64,000 nt of DNA from Earliella scabrosa (taxonomy: Eukaryota > Basidiomycota > Agaricomycetes > Polyporales > Polyporaceae): NCBI GenBank assembly GCA_022605405.1, contig JABYQQ010000033.1, positions 62,001 through 126,000 of the forward strand, read 5' to 3'. The notes beneath the pieces were generated by a model. It was not told the origin of the DNA, searched no databases, and was given only the letters and a program-made list of their open reading frames with translations. Positions 40,844 to 50,446 of the stretch are shown piece by piece (the stretch's first letter is position 1; every line of letters starts with the position of its first letter). The position numbers and the translations under genes were made by a program.

Positions 40844-41490
40844 CTAAGTATCCAGCGCAATCACAAAGAGATGTCGAGCGTTCTTCCACTCCATATCCTG
40901 CTCCTCCATCATAGGCTGCCAAAAGTCCTCATGCACACATATTGGGCTCGAGGTTGCCGATAGACCAGACAATTGTCATGCCGCACGGCGATCTGTGGGG
41001 ACAAGCCTGCCGCAACCCCTCTCCCAGATTAGCGAAGGCCGCAGAAGCAACGACAAAAAGCACGGTTTCGGTCTGCCCCGTGTAAACTCCTCCGGGATGC
41101 TGACATAACATGGGCCCCAGTCCTCCGCCGTCGCCAAGCTAACCGCGGAGGACCCCACCTGCGAGAGATATATTTGTAGGAACCTGCAGGCAGGCAGTTT
41201 TGCGCAGATCTTGTTGAAGGTCACTGTGCCGCGGCGCTTGGACCGATCGCATGACATCGTCATCATGCCGAGCTTGAGGCTGACAAGCTGCGGGCCCAGC
41301 ACGTCAAGGAATTTGACCATTTGGAAGGATTTGAGACTTGGCCCGCAGACATGAGTTAGCTGCGGTTGTGCGGTGAACACAGGCGAGAAGAGCCAGCCGG
41401 GTGCGGTCAGACATCGCAGAGGGGAACTGCGCGCTTAGTTTGAGCGGCGTGCGGGAGTCATGGTGGGAAAGCTGACTAACGGTATGTTGC
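40844..41490 (-). pseudogene. F-box pseudogene (right mirror of the 30 kb F-box gene)
   Basis: Decayed copy of the gene at 30053. Fragments match in order but in different frames: SRTPLKLSAQFPSAM, then a shift to LTAPGWLFSPVFTAQPQLTHV, FLDVLGPQLVSLKLG and ICAKLPACRFLQIYLSQ. After the conserved intron position a further frame gives CPHRSPCGMTIVWS (compare ASPPGLTVVW), then a deletion and a last fragment EDFWQPMMEEQDMEWKN (compare DDWQPVVPEDVDWKS). The N-terminal half with the F-box is missing. At least two frameshifts and one internal deletion are needed, so it is not expressed as a normal protein. It stands convergent to the right MFS gene exactly as the intact gene does to the left one. Confidence 0.8.
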
Positions 41491-42312
41491 CAACCAAGTC
41501 CCCGGATCACACCGGGTCACAGGAATGTCACAGTGGAGCCTCTTGCCACTGCCACTGAGCAGCCACTGCTGCTACGCTGGCATAACTCAAGCGCAACCAT
41601 GACCTCACCGCCGCGACCGACCACAGATAGAGGAGCTCGACCTGCCTCCAACGCTACATCTTTAAGGTACATTACTCGATAGCTGGTCAGTCGAGGTCTG
41701 CCAGTGATCGGAGTCTGCCACTGGCAGCAGTGCTACATCGGATGTTGCTGACGCATGATTCAACTTGCATCAGGACGAAGGACTACTCTCTGCGAGAATA
41801 GAAGCCGATTCGAGAGGTTTCTCCGACCTGAAAGACTCCGGAGCAACTGTGCTAGCCCATGTGTTGCGACGTATGGTTAAAAATAACTCGATTGGCTCCG
41901 TCGAGCCCTCCGGGCCGCCATGTTGAGACACAGCCGCTGAACCTGCCCTGTTTCTCCGTAGGAGGTATGTCCCGCGCATGTTTTCTGATGCTTCTTCGAG
42001 TGTCACACCACGCTGGACGACCTCATTCGTGACAGCAGAATGTCCTCGAGCCTCTCCTTTCACCGCTCATTTCGCCGTGCATTCCGCGCTGAATGTCATT
42101 GGAACCTTGTTGCATGATCCCCGTGCGGTGTAAAGACATGCGCCGCGCTACGCCAAGGCCTTCTTCCGCCATTGACGACACGGAGAAAGGTATCCCACTC
42201 CGGCAACGAAGTGGAAACGAGGAAGTATAAGTAGGATGCGGCGAAGGTCCGGCCTCCTCGTCGTTGCGCTCTCCTCCTCTACATACCCGCTTCAACAAGC
42301 ACTAACTTTAAA
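41491..42312. other. Intergenic region upstream of the right xylanase
   Basis: No gene seen. It holds the xylanase promoter (TATA element at 42226-42233), and the missing 5' half of the F-box pseudogene would have lain here. Confidence 0.5.
42226..42233 (+). promoter_or_regulatory. TATA element of the right xylanase gene
   Basis: TATAAGTA 80 bases before the ATG at 42313, identical in sequence and nearly in distance to the element of the left xylanase. Confidence 0.55.
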
Positions 42313-44052
42313 ATGAAGAGCCTCGCTGCCCTCGTCGCCCTTGCCACCGCGCTCGCTGTCCCGGCCAACGCCGTCGCCGTCTGGGGCCAATGTACGTGTT
42401 CATGCCATGTACCTTTTGAACGTGTCCACTAACTCGACTTTGTAGGCGGAGTGGGTACCACACATGCATCCAAAGTCCACTGATAGTACTGACAACCTGT
42501 TACAGGGTATCGGCTTTTCCGGTTCCACCGTCTGCGACGCCGGCACGACTTGCATCAAGCTCAACGACTACTACTCGCAGTGCCAGCCCGGGGCCGCTGC
42601 GCCGCCGCCGCCTGTCACCACCACCCCAGCGTCTCCCCCTCCATCGCAGACTGGTGCCCCCAAGCCCGCTGCAACTGGTCTCGACAAGGCGTTCAAGGCT
42701 AAGGGCAAGGTCTTCTTTGGTACCGCTGCGGACTCGAACCGCTTCAACAACCCGACCGACTCGGCCGTCACCATCCGCGAGTTCGGCGGCCTGACCCCTG
42801 AGAACTCCATGAAGTGGGATGCTGTAAGTCATTTGCGCATACCCGCGACCCATCGCTCTAACACGCTTGCACCACACAGACTGAGTGTAAGTTACACGTG
42901 CCGCATGGGGTGTTGTTGTCATGGCGCTGAGAAGCCTTCTCCTAGCTACGCGCAACCAGTTCAACTTCGCCGGCTCTGATGCGCTCGTCAACTACGCCAC
43001 CCAGAACGGCATGCTCGTCCGTGCCCACACCCTCGGTACGCCCTCCGCGCTCTCATCTCGGCCAGCTCGGGACACCGAACTCACACGCTGCATCCACACC
43101 GCCCAGTCTGGCACTCGCAGCTCCCCGGCTGGGTCTCGCAGATCAACGACCGGGCCACGCTCACGTCCGTCATCCAGAACCACATCAAGAACCTCGCGGG
43201 CCGCTACGCCGGCAAGGTCCGCTCCTGGGATGTCGTCAACGAGATGTTCAACGAGGACGGCACGGTCCGCTCCTCCGTCTTCTCGAACGTCCTCGGCACG
43301 AGCTTCGTGCAGATCGCCTTCGAAGCCGCGCGCCAGGCGGACCCGAATGCGATCCTCTACATCAACGACTACAAGTGCGTCCATGAGGTGTCCGACCTGT
43401 TTATGCCTAGGAAGGCTGACATGACGCTCTGGTTCGCAGCCTCGACAGCGTCAACGCTAAGTTGAACGGTCTCGTCAACCTCGTCAACCAGGTCAACAGC
43501 GGCACCCAGCTCATCGACGGTATCGGTACTCAGATGCATCTCTCGGTGAGCGTCATCTCCTGGATCGCGTCAAGGAGGGTGACTGACCACACGGTTGGTA
43601 TACAGCAAGGCGGTGCTGGCGGCGCCCTGTCTGCTCTCCAGAAGCTCGCCTCTGCTAAGGTCGATGAGGTCGCTATCACTGGTATGTCTACAGCGCATGA
43701 ATCATGGGGAGAATTACTTATAACTGCCTCCTGAAGAACTCGACATCGTCAACGCTGTAGGTCTCCATGATATACACACTCGTTCTTGAGCATCGTCACT
43801 GACGCCTATCACAGTCCCCGAACGACTACTCCACCGTCGCGAAGGCCTGTCTGCAGGTGCCGAAGTGCGTCTCCATCACCGTGTGGGGTGTCCGCGACCC
43901 CGTGAGTAATGGTCTTATCTACGAACGCATGACACGGACTCACTCCAACCTACTTTCAGGACTCATGGAGGGCCTCGTCCAACCCTCTTCTCTTCGACGG
44001 GAACTTCAACCCCAAGCCCGCGTACACCGCGGTCATGCAGGCGCTCGCATGA
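42313..44052 (+). CDS. CBM1-GH10 endo-1,4-beta-xylanase (right copy)
   Basis: Paralogue of the xylanase at 19339-20918. Signal peptide [20 protein letters not shown], then CBM1 built from exon 1 (42313-42391), a 5-base exon (42446-42450) and exon 3 from 42506, giving [18 protein letters not shown] and YYSQCQPG. The linker is Pro/Thr/Ala-rich. GH10 landmarks are [27 protein letters not shown], the acid/base Glu in [12 protein letters not shown], the nucleophile Glu in VAITELDIVNA (split by an intron inside the Glu codon), and VWGVRDPDSWR. It ends YTAVMQALA, stop 44050-44052. All splice borders are GT-AG and the frame is intact. The two copies differ at roughly one residue in seven in the aligned blocks I compared, so the duplication is not recent. 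Confidence 0.95.
42446..42450 (+). other. 5-base micro-exon (GCGGA) of the right GH10 gene
   Basis: Reads ...actttgtag|GCGGA|gtgggt..., between introns of 54 and 55 bases. It supplies TGC GGA of the CBM1 core CGGIGF. Same place and length as in the left copy. Confidence 0.8.
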
Positions 44053-44297
44053 ACGCCTCCAGCCAGAGAAGGGCAGTCTTGGTAGTTGTTTACAGCTCGA
44101 AGCAATCCTTGTATTTTATCATGCATTCGCAGGGGCTATACAGTTGTTTTATCATCCGTCGCTGTCAAACGCGTTATACTAGTCGCCAAAAGGTCCAAAT
44201 ACCAATGTGACACAACACCACATACACATGCTAGAGACCTCTTCATTGTTCCCAGTCCTGTGGGGCGAACGTGGAGCCATTCATCGAACGAGCATAG

Positions 44298-45625
44298 TCA
44301 CCCAACCACATGCATCCAGTGATCGTTCGACATCGCTTCCTCGACGTTCGGCTCACGTACCACCGCTCCCGTCCCATCCTTGCTCAGCGCGAGCGAGATG
44401 TACGGGGTGACCGTGTGTCGACAGATGATGCGCTCCACGTAGTTGCCCCCCTCTGGCCAGTGCAGCACGCGCCGCGCCTCGTCGTGCAGGAACTGATCCC
44501 ACTCCTGGATCATACCCTCGTTGTCGTCTGCAACTTTCGCTCTCGTGAAGATCCATGCGAGGGCGATGCGGGACGGACTCGGTGTAGTAGGGACGCTCGT
44601 GTCTTGGGGTATGCTCCAGTCGATAAGCCGGGTGGAGAGGTACGGCTTGGGTTTCTGGGGCAGTACCAGTGTCAGTATCAGTGTCGATACGACAACCGGA
44701 GAAGAGCAACTCACGTGGCGCATGTCCAGCTGTAAATAGCGTAGGCTCGGGAACCGCTCGGACACCTCGTCGAGCGACATTGGCTGTGGCTCCGCTTCGG
44801 AGGCCTCTCTCGGGTCAAGGCCGAGCCTCAGACTCACGAGCTGCACGCACAGGTCATGAGGTAGATGTGCGAGCGACTCGTGGCAGGATATAAGGAAGAG
44901 CCGCGTGAGCCTCGGCGGGACGGGGAACGGATGAGAGAGCACCGGCTGCGGGCAGGACATAGTGCATAGACATGGTAGCATGATGCCGGAGAGATGGGTG
45001 CTCCATGTGGCGACATATGGGTGCAGGGCGCTGGTGATGTGCAATTCAACGAGGTTTGGGTGGGCGGCGATGAAGTTCGCCACGATCTCAGGGCGGAGAT
45101 TGGTGGTCAACGTGGAAAGGGCCGGGAGCGGCGCGCGCAGCAGGGCCTGCCTCAGTTGTGTTTCCTGCTGGAAGTGGTGGAAGGGTAACTCCAGCGTAAG
45201 GTGCTCGAGATTGTGCAACGGTGGGAGGATAGCATCGAGACAGGACATTATACTGGTGTCCATATCCTCGATGTGCATAATGCGAAGCTCGCGGACGAGT
45301 GCGGAGCGCTGGGAACTGGAGAGGAGCGACCGAGTGAAATTGACGAGGGCAGCATCGGATTTGATACGAATGCTGCGGTATAGGGCCGGTTCGGCTATGT
45401 CGGAGAAGAAGCGGCTCACTAGCATAACCTGGCGCAAGGTGTCTTGGTCGTGAATTTGGGTGGATATATTCATCCAAAGTTCTGGTAGTAGATTGACGGA
45501 CTCAGTGTCGTTGAGGAGGATCGCTGCACAATCATTGGAGGAGAATGGTCATGAGGATTCCGGTCGGTCAGATGAGATCACTTACGAGACTTTTCTCCAT
45601 AACCATTTCGGTGATGGTAGGACAT
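44298..45625 (-). CDS. F-box protein, sub-family A (tandem pair 1, downstream copy)
   Basis: Probable SCF substrate receptor. I place the start at 45625: exon 1 (45586-45625, 40 bases) encodes MSYHHRNGYGEKS, then a gtaagt intron leads to exon 2 at 45523 (ILLNDTESVNLLPELWM). The F-box is LLPELWMNISTQIHDQDTLR, followed by QVMLVSRFFSDIAEPALYRS. LRR-like stretches follow (LHNLEHLTLELPFHHF, PRLTRLFLISCHESLAHLP, FPSLRYLQLDMRH). After DMRH a 60-base intron (gtgagt...ccccag) precedes KPKPYLSTRLIDWSIP; its length is a multiple of three and it has no stop. The protein ends NDHWMHVVG. The tandem partner is at 46353, and even the 3' flanks of the two are similar, so the duplication is fairly recent. Confidence 0.85.
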
Positions 45626-46352
45626 TGTCTCCCCGAGGCAGACGATTGTACGGACCTGCTGAAGGGGGGAGGGACAGTAGCTGGACAAAGTAGCAAGGGC
45701 GCACAGGGAAGAGACACCGGGGGCATGGGCCCTATGTACCTATCGGTTATATTCAGATCACATCGTGATTGAGATCCAAATGTCAATCCTATGATGCCGA
45801 GGCATCACATTTTGGAAATTTGGACCTTAATGACGATTTGACCACGATGTAACGACGCCGGGTTACATAGGCTGATGCCTGGTGAGACGGTCTACTGAGA
45901 CCGTGCCTTCCGGCCGTACGGCGTGTCTTCAGAAATTGTGCGGTGTTCAGGCTGAGCGACGGAACGCGCCTCACAGCTGCCTGTTGGTATTCAATATCCA
46001 ATCCCAGACACACTGAACAAACAACATGTCACAAGACTCGGATCGCACCAATTGCAGTGTACTTCAACTCTGCGACGCACTGTAAGGATCAAGTTGAGTC
46101 CCGGTGAGACTATCTAGCTTGTTGTAATCTGACCACAGCTGCTCAGATTATGTGTGCTTTGGGCGCGGCTCTTCAACCGTGCGACAACAGATTGCCATGG
46201 ATGAGGACGCTAGTCGCGTTATACTACTAGTCGTCAAAACCTCCCGATACAAATGTGACAGAACACCACATACACATGCTAGAGACCACCGAGTCATTGT
46301 TCCCAGTCCAGTGGGAAGAGCGCGGTAGCATTCATCGAACGAGCCTCCATAG
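45626..46352. other. Spacer between the tandem F-box genes, with a dispersed repeat
   Basis: No gene seen. It contains a repeat of about 120 bases (46035-46152) that recurs near 50.3 kb, and the duplicated 3' flank of the upstream F-box copy from 46215. Confidence 0.55.
46035..46152 (+). repeat. Dispersed repeat, copy 1
   Basis: Starts actcggatcgcaccaattgc, runs through a near-identical core (cactgtaaggatcaagttga and gtcccggtgag) and ends near ctcagatta. The second copy at 50261-50390 has a few indels. No coding potential and no terminal repeats are visible. Confidence 0.7.
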
Positions 46353-47654
46353 TCACCCAACCACATGCTTCCAGTGATCGTCCGACATCGCTTGCTCAAT
46401 GTCTCGCTCACGCACCACTGCCCCCGTCCCATCTTTGCTCGGAGATAGCGAGATGTATGGTATGACAGTGTGTCTGCAAATGATGCGCTCCACGTAGTGT
46501 CCCCACTCAAGCCAGTGCAACACGCGCCGCGCCTCGTCGCGTAGGAACTGGTGCCATCCCAGGATCGTATTCAAGTTCTCGTCCGCAAATTTGGGTCTCG
46601 TGAAGATCCATGCGAGGGTGATGCGAGACGGGCTCGGTGTAATGGGGACACTCGTGTCTGGGGGTATGCTCCAGTCGATAAGCCGGGTGGAGAGGTACGG
46701 CTTGGGTGTCTGGGGGGTACCAGTGTCAGTATCAGTGTCAATAGGTGTCGATGCGAGAACCTGAGAAGAGCAACTCACGTGGCGCATGTCCAGCTGTAAA
46801 TAGCGTAGGCTCGGGAACCGCTCGGACACCTCGTCGAGTAACATTGGCTGTGGCTCTGCTTCGGACGCCTCTCTCGGGTCAAGGCCGAGCCTCAGACTCA
46901 CGAGCCGCACGCACAGGTCATGAGGCAGATGTGCGAGCGAGTGGCAGGATATTAGGAAGAGCCGCGTGAGCCTCGGCGGGACGGGGAACGGATGGGAGAG
47001 CACCGGCTGCCGGCAGGACATGGTGCACAGATACGGCAACTTGACGCCGGAGAGTTGGGTGCTCCACGTCGCGCGATATGGGTGGAGAGTGCTGGTGATG
47101 TGCAGTTCAACGAGGTTTGGGTGGGCGGCGATGAGATCCGCCCCAATCTCAGGGCGGAGATTGGTGGTGAACGTGGACAGGGCCGGGAGCGGCGCGCGCA
47201 GCAGCGTCTGGCTCAATTGCATATCCTCCCCAGAGTCATAGTGGTGGTCGGGGAACGCCAGCGTAAGGTGCTCGAGCTTGTACAGCGGTGGGAGGATAGC
47301 ATCGAGACAGCACAGTATACGAGGGTCCATACCCTCGATGTGCATAATGCGAAGCTCGCGGACGAATGCGAAGCGCTGGGAACTGGAGAGGAGCGACCGA
47401 GTGAAATTGACGAGGGCAGCATCGGATTTGATACGAACGTTGCGGTACAGAGCGGGTTCGGCTATGTTGGAGAAGAAGTGGCTCACTAGCATAGCCTGGC
47501 GCAAGCTATCTTGGTCATGAATTTGGCTGAATATTTCCAACCAGAGCTCGGTTGGTATAATCGCGAGCTCGTTAGGGAGGATCACTGCACGATGAGAGGA
47601 TGAGCAGTAGTGACGCACGCGACGATCACTTACAAGATTTCTCCTTGAGGTCAT
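46353..47654 (-). CDS. F-box protein, sub-family A (tandem pair 1, upstream copy; altered start)
   Basis: Close paralogue of the gene at 44298. F-box: IIPTELWLEIFSQIHDQDSL, then RQAMLVSHFFSNIAEPALYR; the LRR-like region and end (DDHWKHVVG) match the sister. The 5' end is odd. The 40-base first exon of the sister aligns to 47634-47673, but its ATG is TTG here, while an ATG at 47654 in another frame becomes usable only if the 49-base intron is kept. That reading gives an open frame of 433 codons starting MTSRRNLVSDRRVRH. So this copy either starts inside the old exon and retains the intron, or is weakly translated. The intron after DMRH is 69 bases, again a multiple of three and stop-free, and carries GACACT/GATACT repeats. 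Confidence 0.75.
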   Translation of the reverse strand: MTSRRNLVSDRRVRHYCSSSHRAVILPNELAIIPTELWLEIFSQIHDQDSLRQAMLVSHFFSNIAEPALYRNVRIKSDAALVNFTRSLLSSSQRFAFVRELRIMHIEGMDPRILCCLDAILPPLYKLEHLTLAFPDHHYDSGEDMQLSQTLLRAPLPALSTFTTNLRPEIGADLIAAHPNLVELHITSTLHPYRATWSTQLSGVKLPYLCTMSCRQPVLSHPFPVPPRLTRLFLISCHSLAHLPHDLCVRLVSLRLGLDPREASEAEPQPMLLDEVSERFPSLRYLQLDMRHVSCSSQVLASTPIDTDTDTGTPQTPKPYLSTRLIDWSIPPDTSVPITPSPSRITLAWIFTRPKFADENLNTILGWHQFLRDEARRVLHWLEWGHYVERIICRHTVIPYISLSPSKDGTGAVVRERDIEQAMSDDHWKHVVG

Positions 47655-47673
47655 GTCGTAGCGGGTAGGACAA

Positions 47674-48704
47674 GGGTTTGGTTCTACGTCGGCTCAGAGT
47701 GAGGCCAAGGAAATTCGAACATGATGGCATAGTGGCAGGAAAGAGCAAGCACAGGTCCGCACGAGCGTAGATGATGTATTGGGCGTCGTTCCCAGGAATC
47801 CCAGAAGTGTAGGCTAGCTCGGGGGTGGTGTGGCCTCAAGAGAGGAGGTTGTTAAAGAAGAGTTCCGAGTTGGCGGTCGCAGGACGGTTGTATTACAATT
47901 ACATACTTAGGCTATGTCCGTAGTTACCGATGCTTACCTCAGTTGCGGTCGAGTCTCGACATCCACATGATGTATCATGCTTGAAACAGCCTTTCAAGCT
48001 GTACTGCGAGCAGGGGCAGAGAAAACGTGCTGCTCAAGTGCGGAAAGCACCGCCGCTAGTGGAACCGTTCCTACTATGAGGCGTGAGTCTAGCGTGAGTC
48101 CTACCGTGACGTCACCAACTTCAGATCCTTGAACGAGAGCGCGCGCACTAGGCCCTTCAAACTTGATGTAGGTAACACTGGCGCGCCACTGTCATACAAT
48201 AGCGTGGTCCGTACGAGCGGAAGATGGAAACGCCAATTACAAGCAACATCTTCAAGTTCAGTTCAAGTTGTTGGTGTACTCAGTAAACGTTGAGTAAACG
48301 AGCGGCAGGTCAAGCCGCAAGCTCCGACAAAATCTCCGCCCGACTGTTGGGAGTGAACCTCCCACCGTGTCTTATTCTCCGACGTTCTCCGACATAATTA
48401 CCTCGAGCTCCGCGCGGGGAACGGACGGCGTCGTCGACGGTCGCGACGATCTATCTTCCTCCGTTCCGCCAGCCTCCAGCACTCTCCTCTTCTTGAAGTC
48501 GATGTCAATACAAAATGCGGCTTCCGCGAACGGATGCACGAGTCACAACTGACCGAATCAGTGCGGCTGACGCGTACGGTGGCCAACTCGTCAGCCTCGT
48601 CAGCCAGGTATAATATGGTGCGTCTCGCATGTCGCTATCCTCGCCTCCGTCTTCTCCATCTTCCACCATCAACCTCGCCTGCCTGATCGTAAACATAACA
48701 CAAC
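47674..48704. other. Intergenic region between divergent genes, no supported gene
   Basis: Promoter DNA of the F-box copy and of the Ser-rich gene. A short frame at 48367-48552 is not convincing. Confidence 0.5.
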
Positions 48705-50054
48705 ATGGCACCACCTGTCTCCGAGGATATCGTCCGTACACTCTCTCGTCTTGTCTTTGCTTGCATCCCATCTGGACAGTCGACCATCAAGCTCTTCGAC
48801 CCCGTCACTGGACAACTGGAGAGTTATCAGCTGGTGAAGGTGTCCGATGAAGTCTCTGCCGTCTCGGGTTGCATGTCTCCTCCAGGCCGGGCACGCATGC
48901 CGCCAGAGGCCTTCCTGGACGACCTCGTCTCACACCTCAAAGGTGCTCTTGTTCAAGACCTACACACCTATCTCTCAGGCGGTCAGATGCACGCTGCAAT
49001 TCCGTCGCAACGCAAGCCGGTCAGCACGCCTCCTCTGGTATCTCTTGGTTGTCGTTCGAACCATGGTGCAACATTCGAATCAAATGGGAGCGACACATAC
49101 GACGACTCTGGCTCCAGTGCCTCTGATACCTCCAGCTTCGAGGGCAGCCTCTTCCGACCGAGACGAGCTCCGCACTCCGGCAAGAATGACGACACCCACC
49201 ACCTCGTCAGCCCCTTCCCCCTTCTTCCGCCTGGGAGATCTCCTTGGGAGGATTGTGCGCCCTCTCTTCTCCGGGAGCCCATGCCTTGGGATATCGACTC
49301 CTCTGATGCGTGGTCCCGTGACCCTACGCCCGTCAAGGCCCCATCGTCCCACCGTGTCAGCCCCATGTATTCCCCGGTGATGATATATAGCACACCTCGC
49401 TCATCCAGCCCCGTTGGCCTCGGTCTCGCTATGTTCAATATCGACGGAAGCTCCTTCGACGGCCTTGGTCTCCTGCCTGGCGACGACTCCAGGGTATCCT
49501 CTCCCACTGACGAGGCTTGCACGCGCGCTCACCAACGCCGAGGTCTCCGAGGCGGCCAATCCCCTACGAACAGGACCTCCAAGATTACGAACAAGTCCCA
49601 GACAGACGCTCTTCCAGCTCCTTGTCTGAAGAAGCCCAAGGGCGTGCGGTTCTCCAACATCCCGTCCGTTGACGACGACGACTTCGGGTATCTCGAGGCA
49701 GCCGCCTCAACGCCTCTCAACGCCCCACCTCGCGTCACGCCCTCGGCCCCGCCACGGCGCGTGATTGGACGCCTCCCCGTCGAGTTCGCGAAAGCGAGAA
49801 GACCCACCCGTTCGCAGTCCCTCCTCAAGTCCCCGCGCGAAGCTCCCTCTCCTTCGACGGCCGGGCAAGGCGCACTCAAACGGGCGAGCTCTGCGACCTC
49901 CTCCAAGTCCTTGACGCGCCACGAGTGCTGTTCGTCCTCAAAGCACTCTCCTACGGGCGTCGCGACCCCAGTCAACGATCCCCTACGGTTCTGGACGTAC
50001 TGGATGACGCCGGCGAGCGAGAAGAACGGGCGCAAGGCTACGTGGAGGCCGTGA
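48705..50054 (+). CDS. Ser/Pro-rich orphan protein, intronless
   Basis: 449-residue protein from one uninterrupted frame, which is unusual in this window. I do not recognise it. The N-terminal 80 residues look folded (VRTLSRLVFACIPSGQSTIK, PPEAFLDDLVSHLKGALVQD). The rest is low-complexity, rich in Ser, Pro and Arg, with acidic stretches such as NIPSVDDDDFGYLEAA. KGVRFSNIP fits the RVxF consensus for protein phosphatase 1 docking (K-x-V-x-F). Many SP and TP sites (SPMYSP, KSPREAPSPS) suggest a phosphoprotein. No signal peptide or membrane segment. Start chosen at the first ATG, in good context (acaacATGgc). PP1 binding is only an inference from a short motif. Confidence 0.7.
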   Translation: MAPPVSEDIVRTLSRLVFACIPSGQSTIKLFDPVTGQLESYQLVKVSDEVSAVSGCMSPPGRARMPPEAFLDDLVSHLKGALVQDLHTYLSGGQMHAAIPSQRKPVSTPPLVSLGCRSNHGATFESNGSDTYDDSGSSASDTSSFEGSLFRPRRAPHSGKNDDTHHLVSPFPLLPPGRSPWEDCAPSLLREPMPWDIDSSDAWSRDPTPVKAPSSHRVSPMYSPVMIYSTPRSSSPVGLGLAMFNIDGSSFDGLGLLPGDDSRVSSPTDEACTRAHQRRGLRGGQSPTNRTSKITNKSQTDALPAPCLKKPKGVRFSNIPSVDDDDFGYLEAAASTPLNAPPRVTPSAPPRRVIGRLPVEFAKARRPTRSQSLLKSPREAPSPSTAGQGALKRASSATSSKSLTRHECCSSSKHSPTGVATPVNDPLRFWTYWMTPASEKNGRKATWRP

Positions 50055-50446
50055 TTGGAACTGGGACTCGAGCATGGGTACTGGGGCGAGGGCGTGCAGA
50101 TGTTGTGACTACACAGTCTGGGATGTACCTGGGTATCTAGTTTCTGGCAACCATCTGTCTTCCTCCTTTGCGGAACATTGCCCTCCCCACTGTGGTAGAC
50201 GCTGAAGCTTCCGAATAAGGCTCTATTTGGCTGGAGCAAACAATAGGTCTCCGACTCCGACTCGGATCGCACCAATTGCAGTTCACTTGCTCTGCAACGC
50301 ACTGTAAGGATCAAGTTGAGTCCCGGTGAGCAAGGCAGGCTGTGACTATCTAGGTTGTTGGGGCCTAATCATCGCTGCTCTCAGATTATTCATCCTTTAG
50401 GCGACAACAGAAGCCTAACGCTAGTGATAGCGCGGACCCCTCGGCT
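50055..50446. other. Spacer with dispersed repeat upstream of F-box pair 2
   Basis: No gene. Most of it is the second copy of the dispersed repeat. Confidence 0.55.
50261..50390 (+). repeat. Dispersed repeat, copy 2
   Basis: Matches 46035-46152 in the same orientation: actcggatcgcaccaattgc, then cactgtaaggatcaagttga, then a 13-base insertion after cccggtgag, then tatctaggttgttg and ctcagatta. It is preceded by a CTCCGA run like that near 1.97 kb. Confidence 0.7.

Larger units (their letters stand above)
44170..47673. repeat. Direct tandem duplication of an F-box gene unit
   Basis: The unit 44170-45625 and the unit 46215-47673 match along their whole length, including the 3' flank (for example accacatacacatgctagag in both) and the 5' exon. 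Copies differ by scattered substitutions and small indels. The spacer at 45626-46214 is unrelated. Confidence 0.8.
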
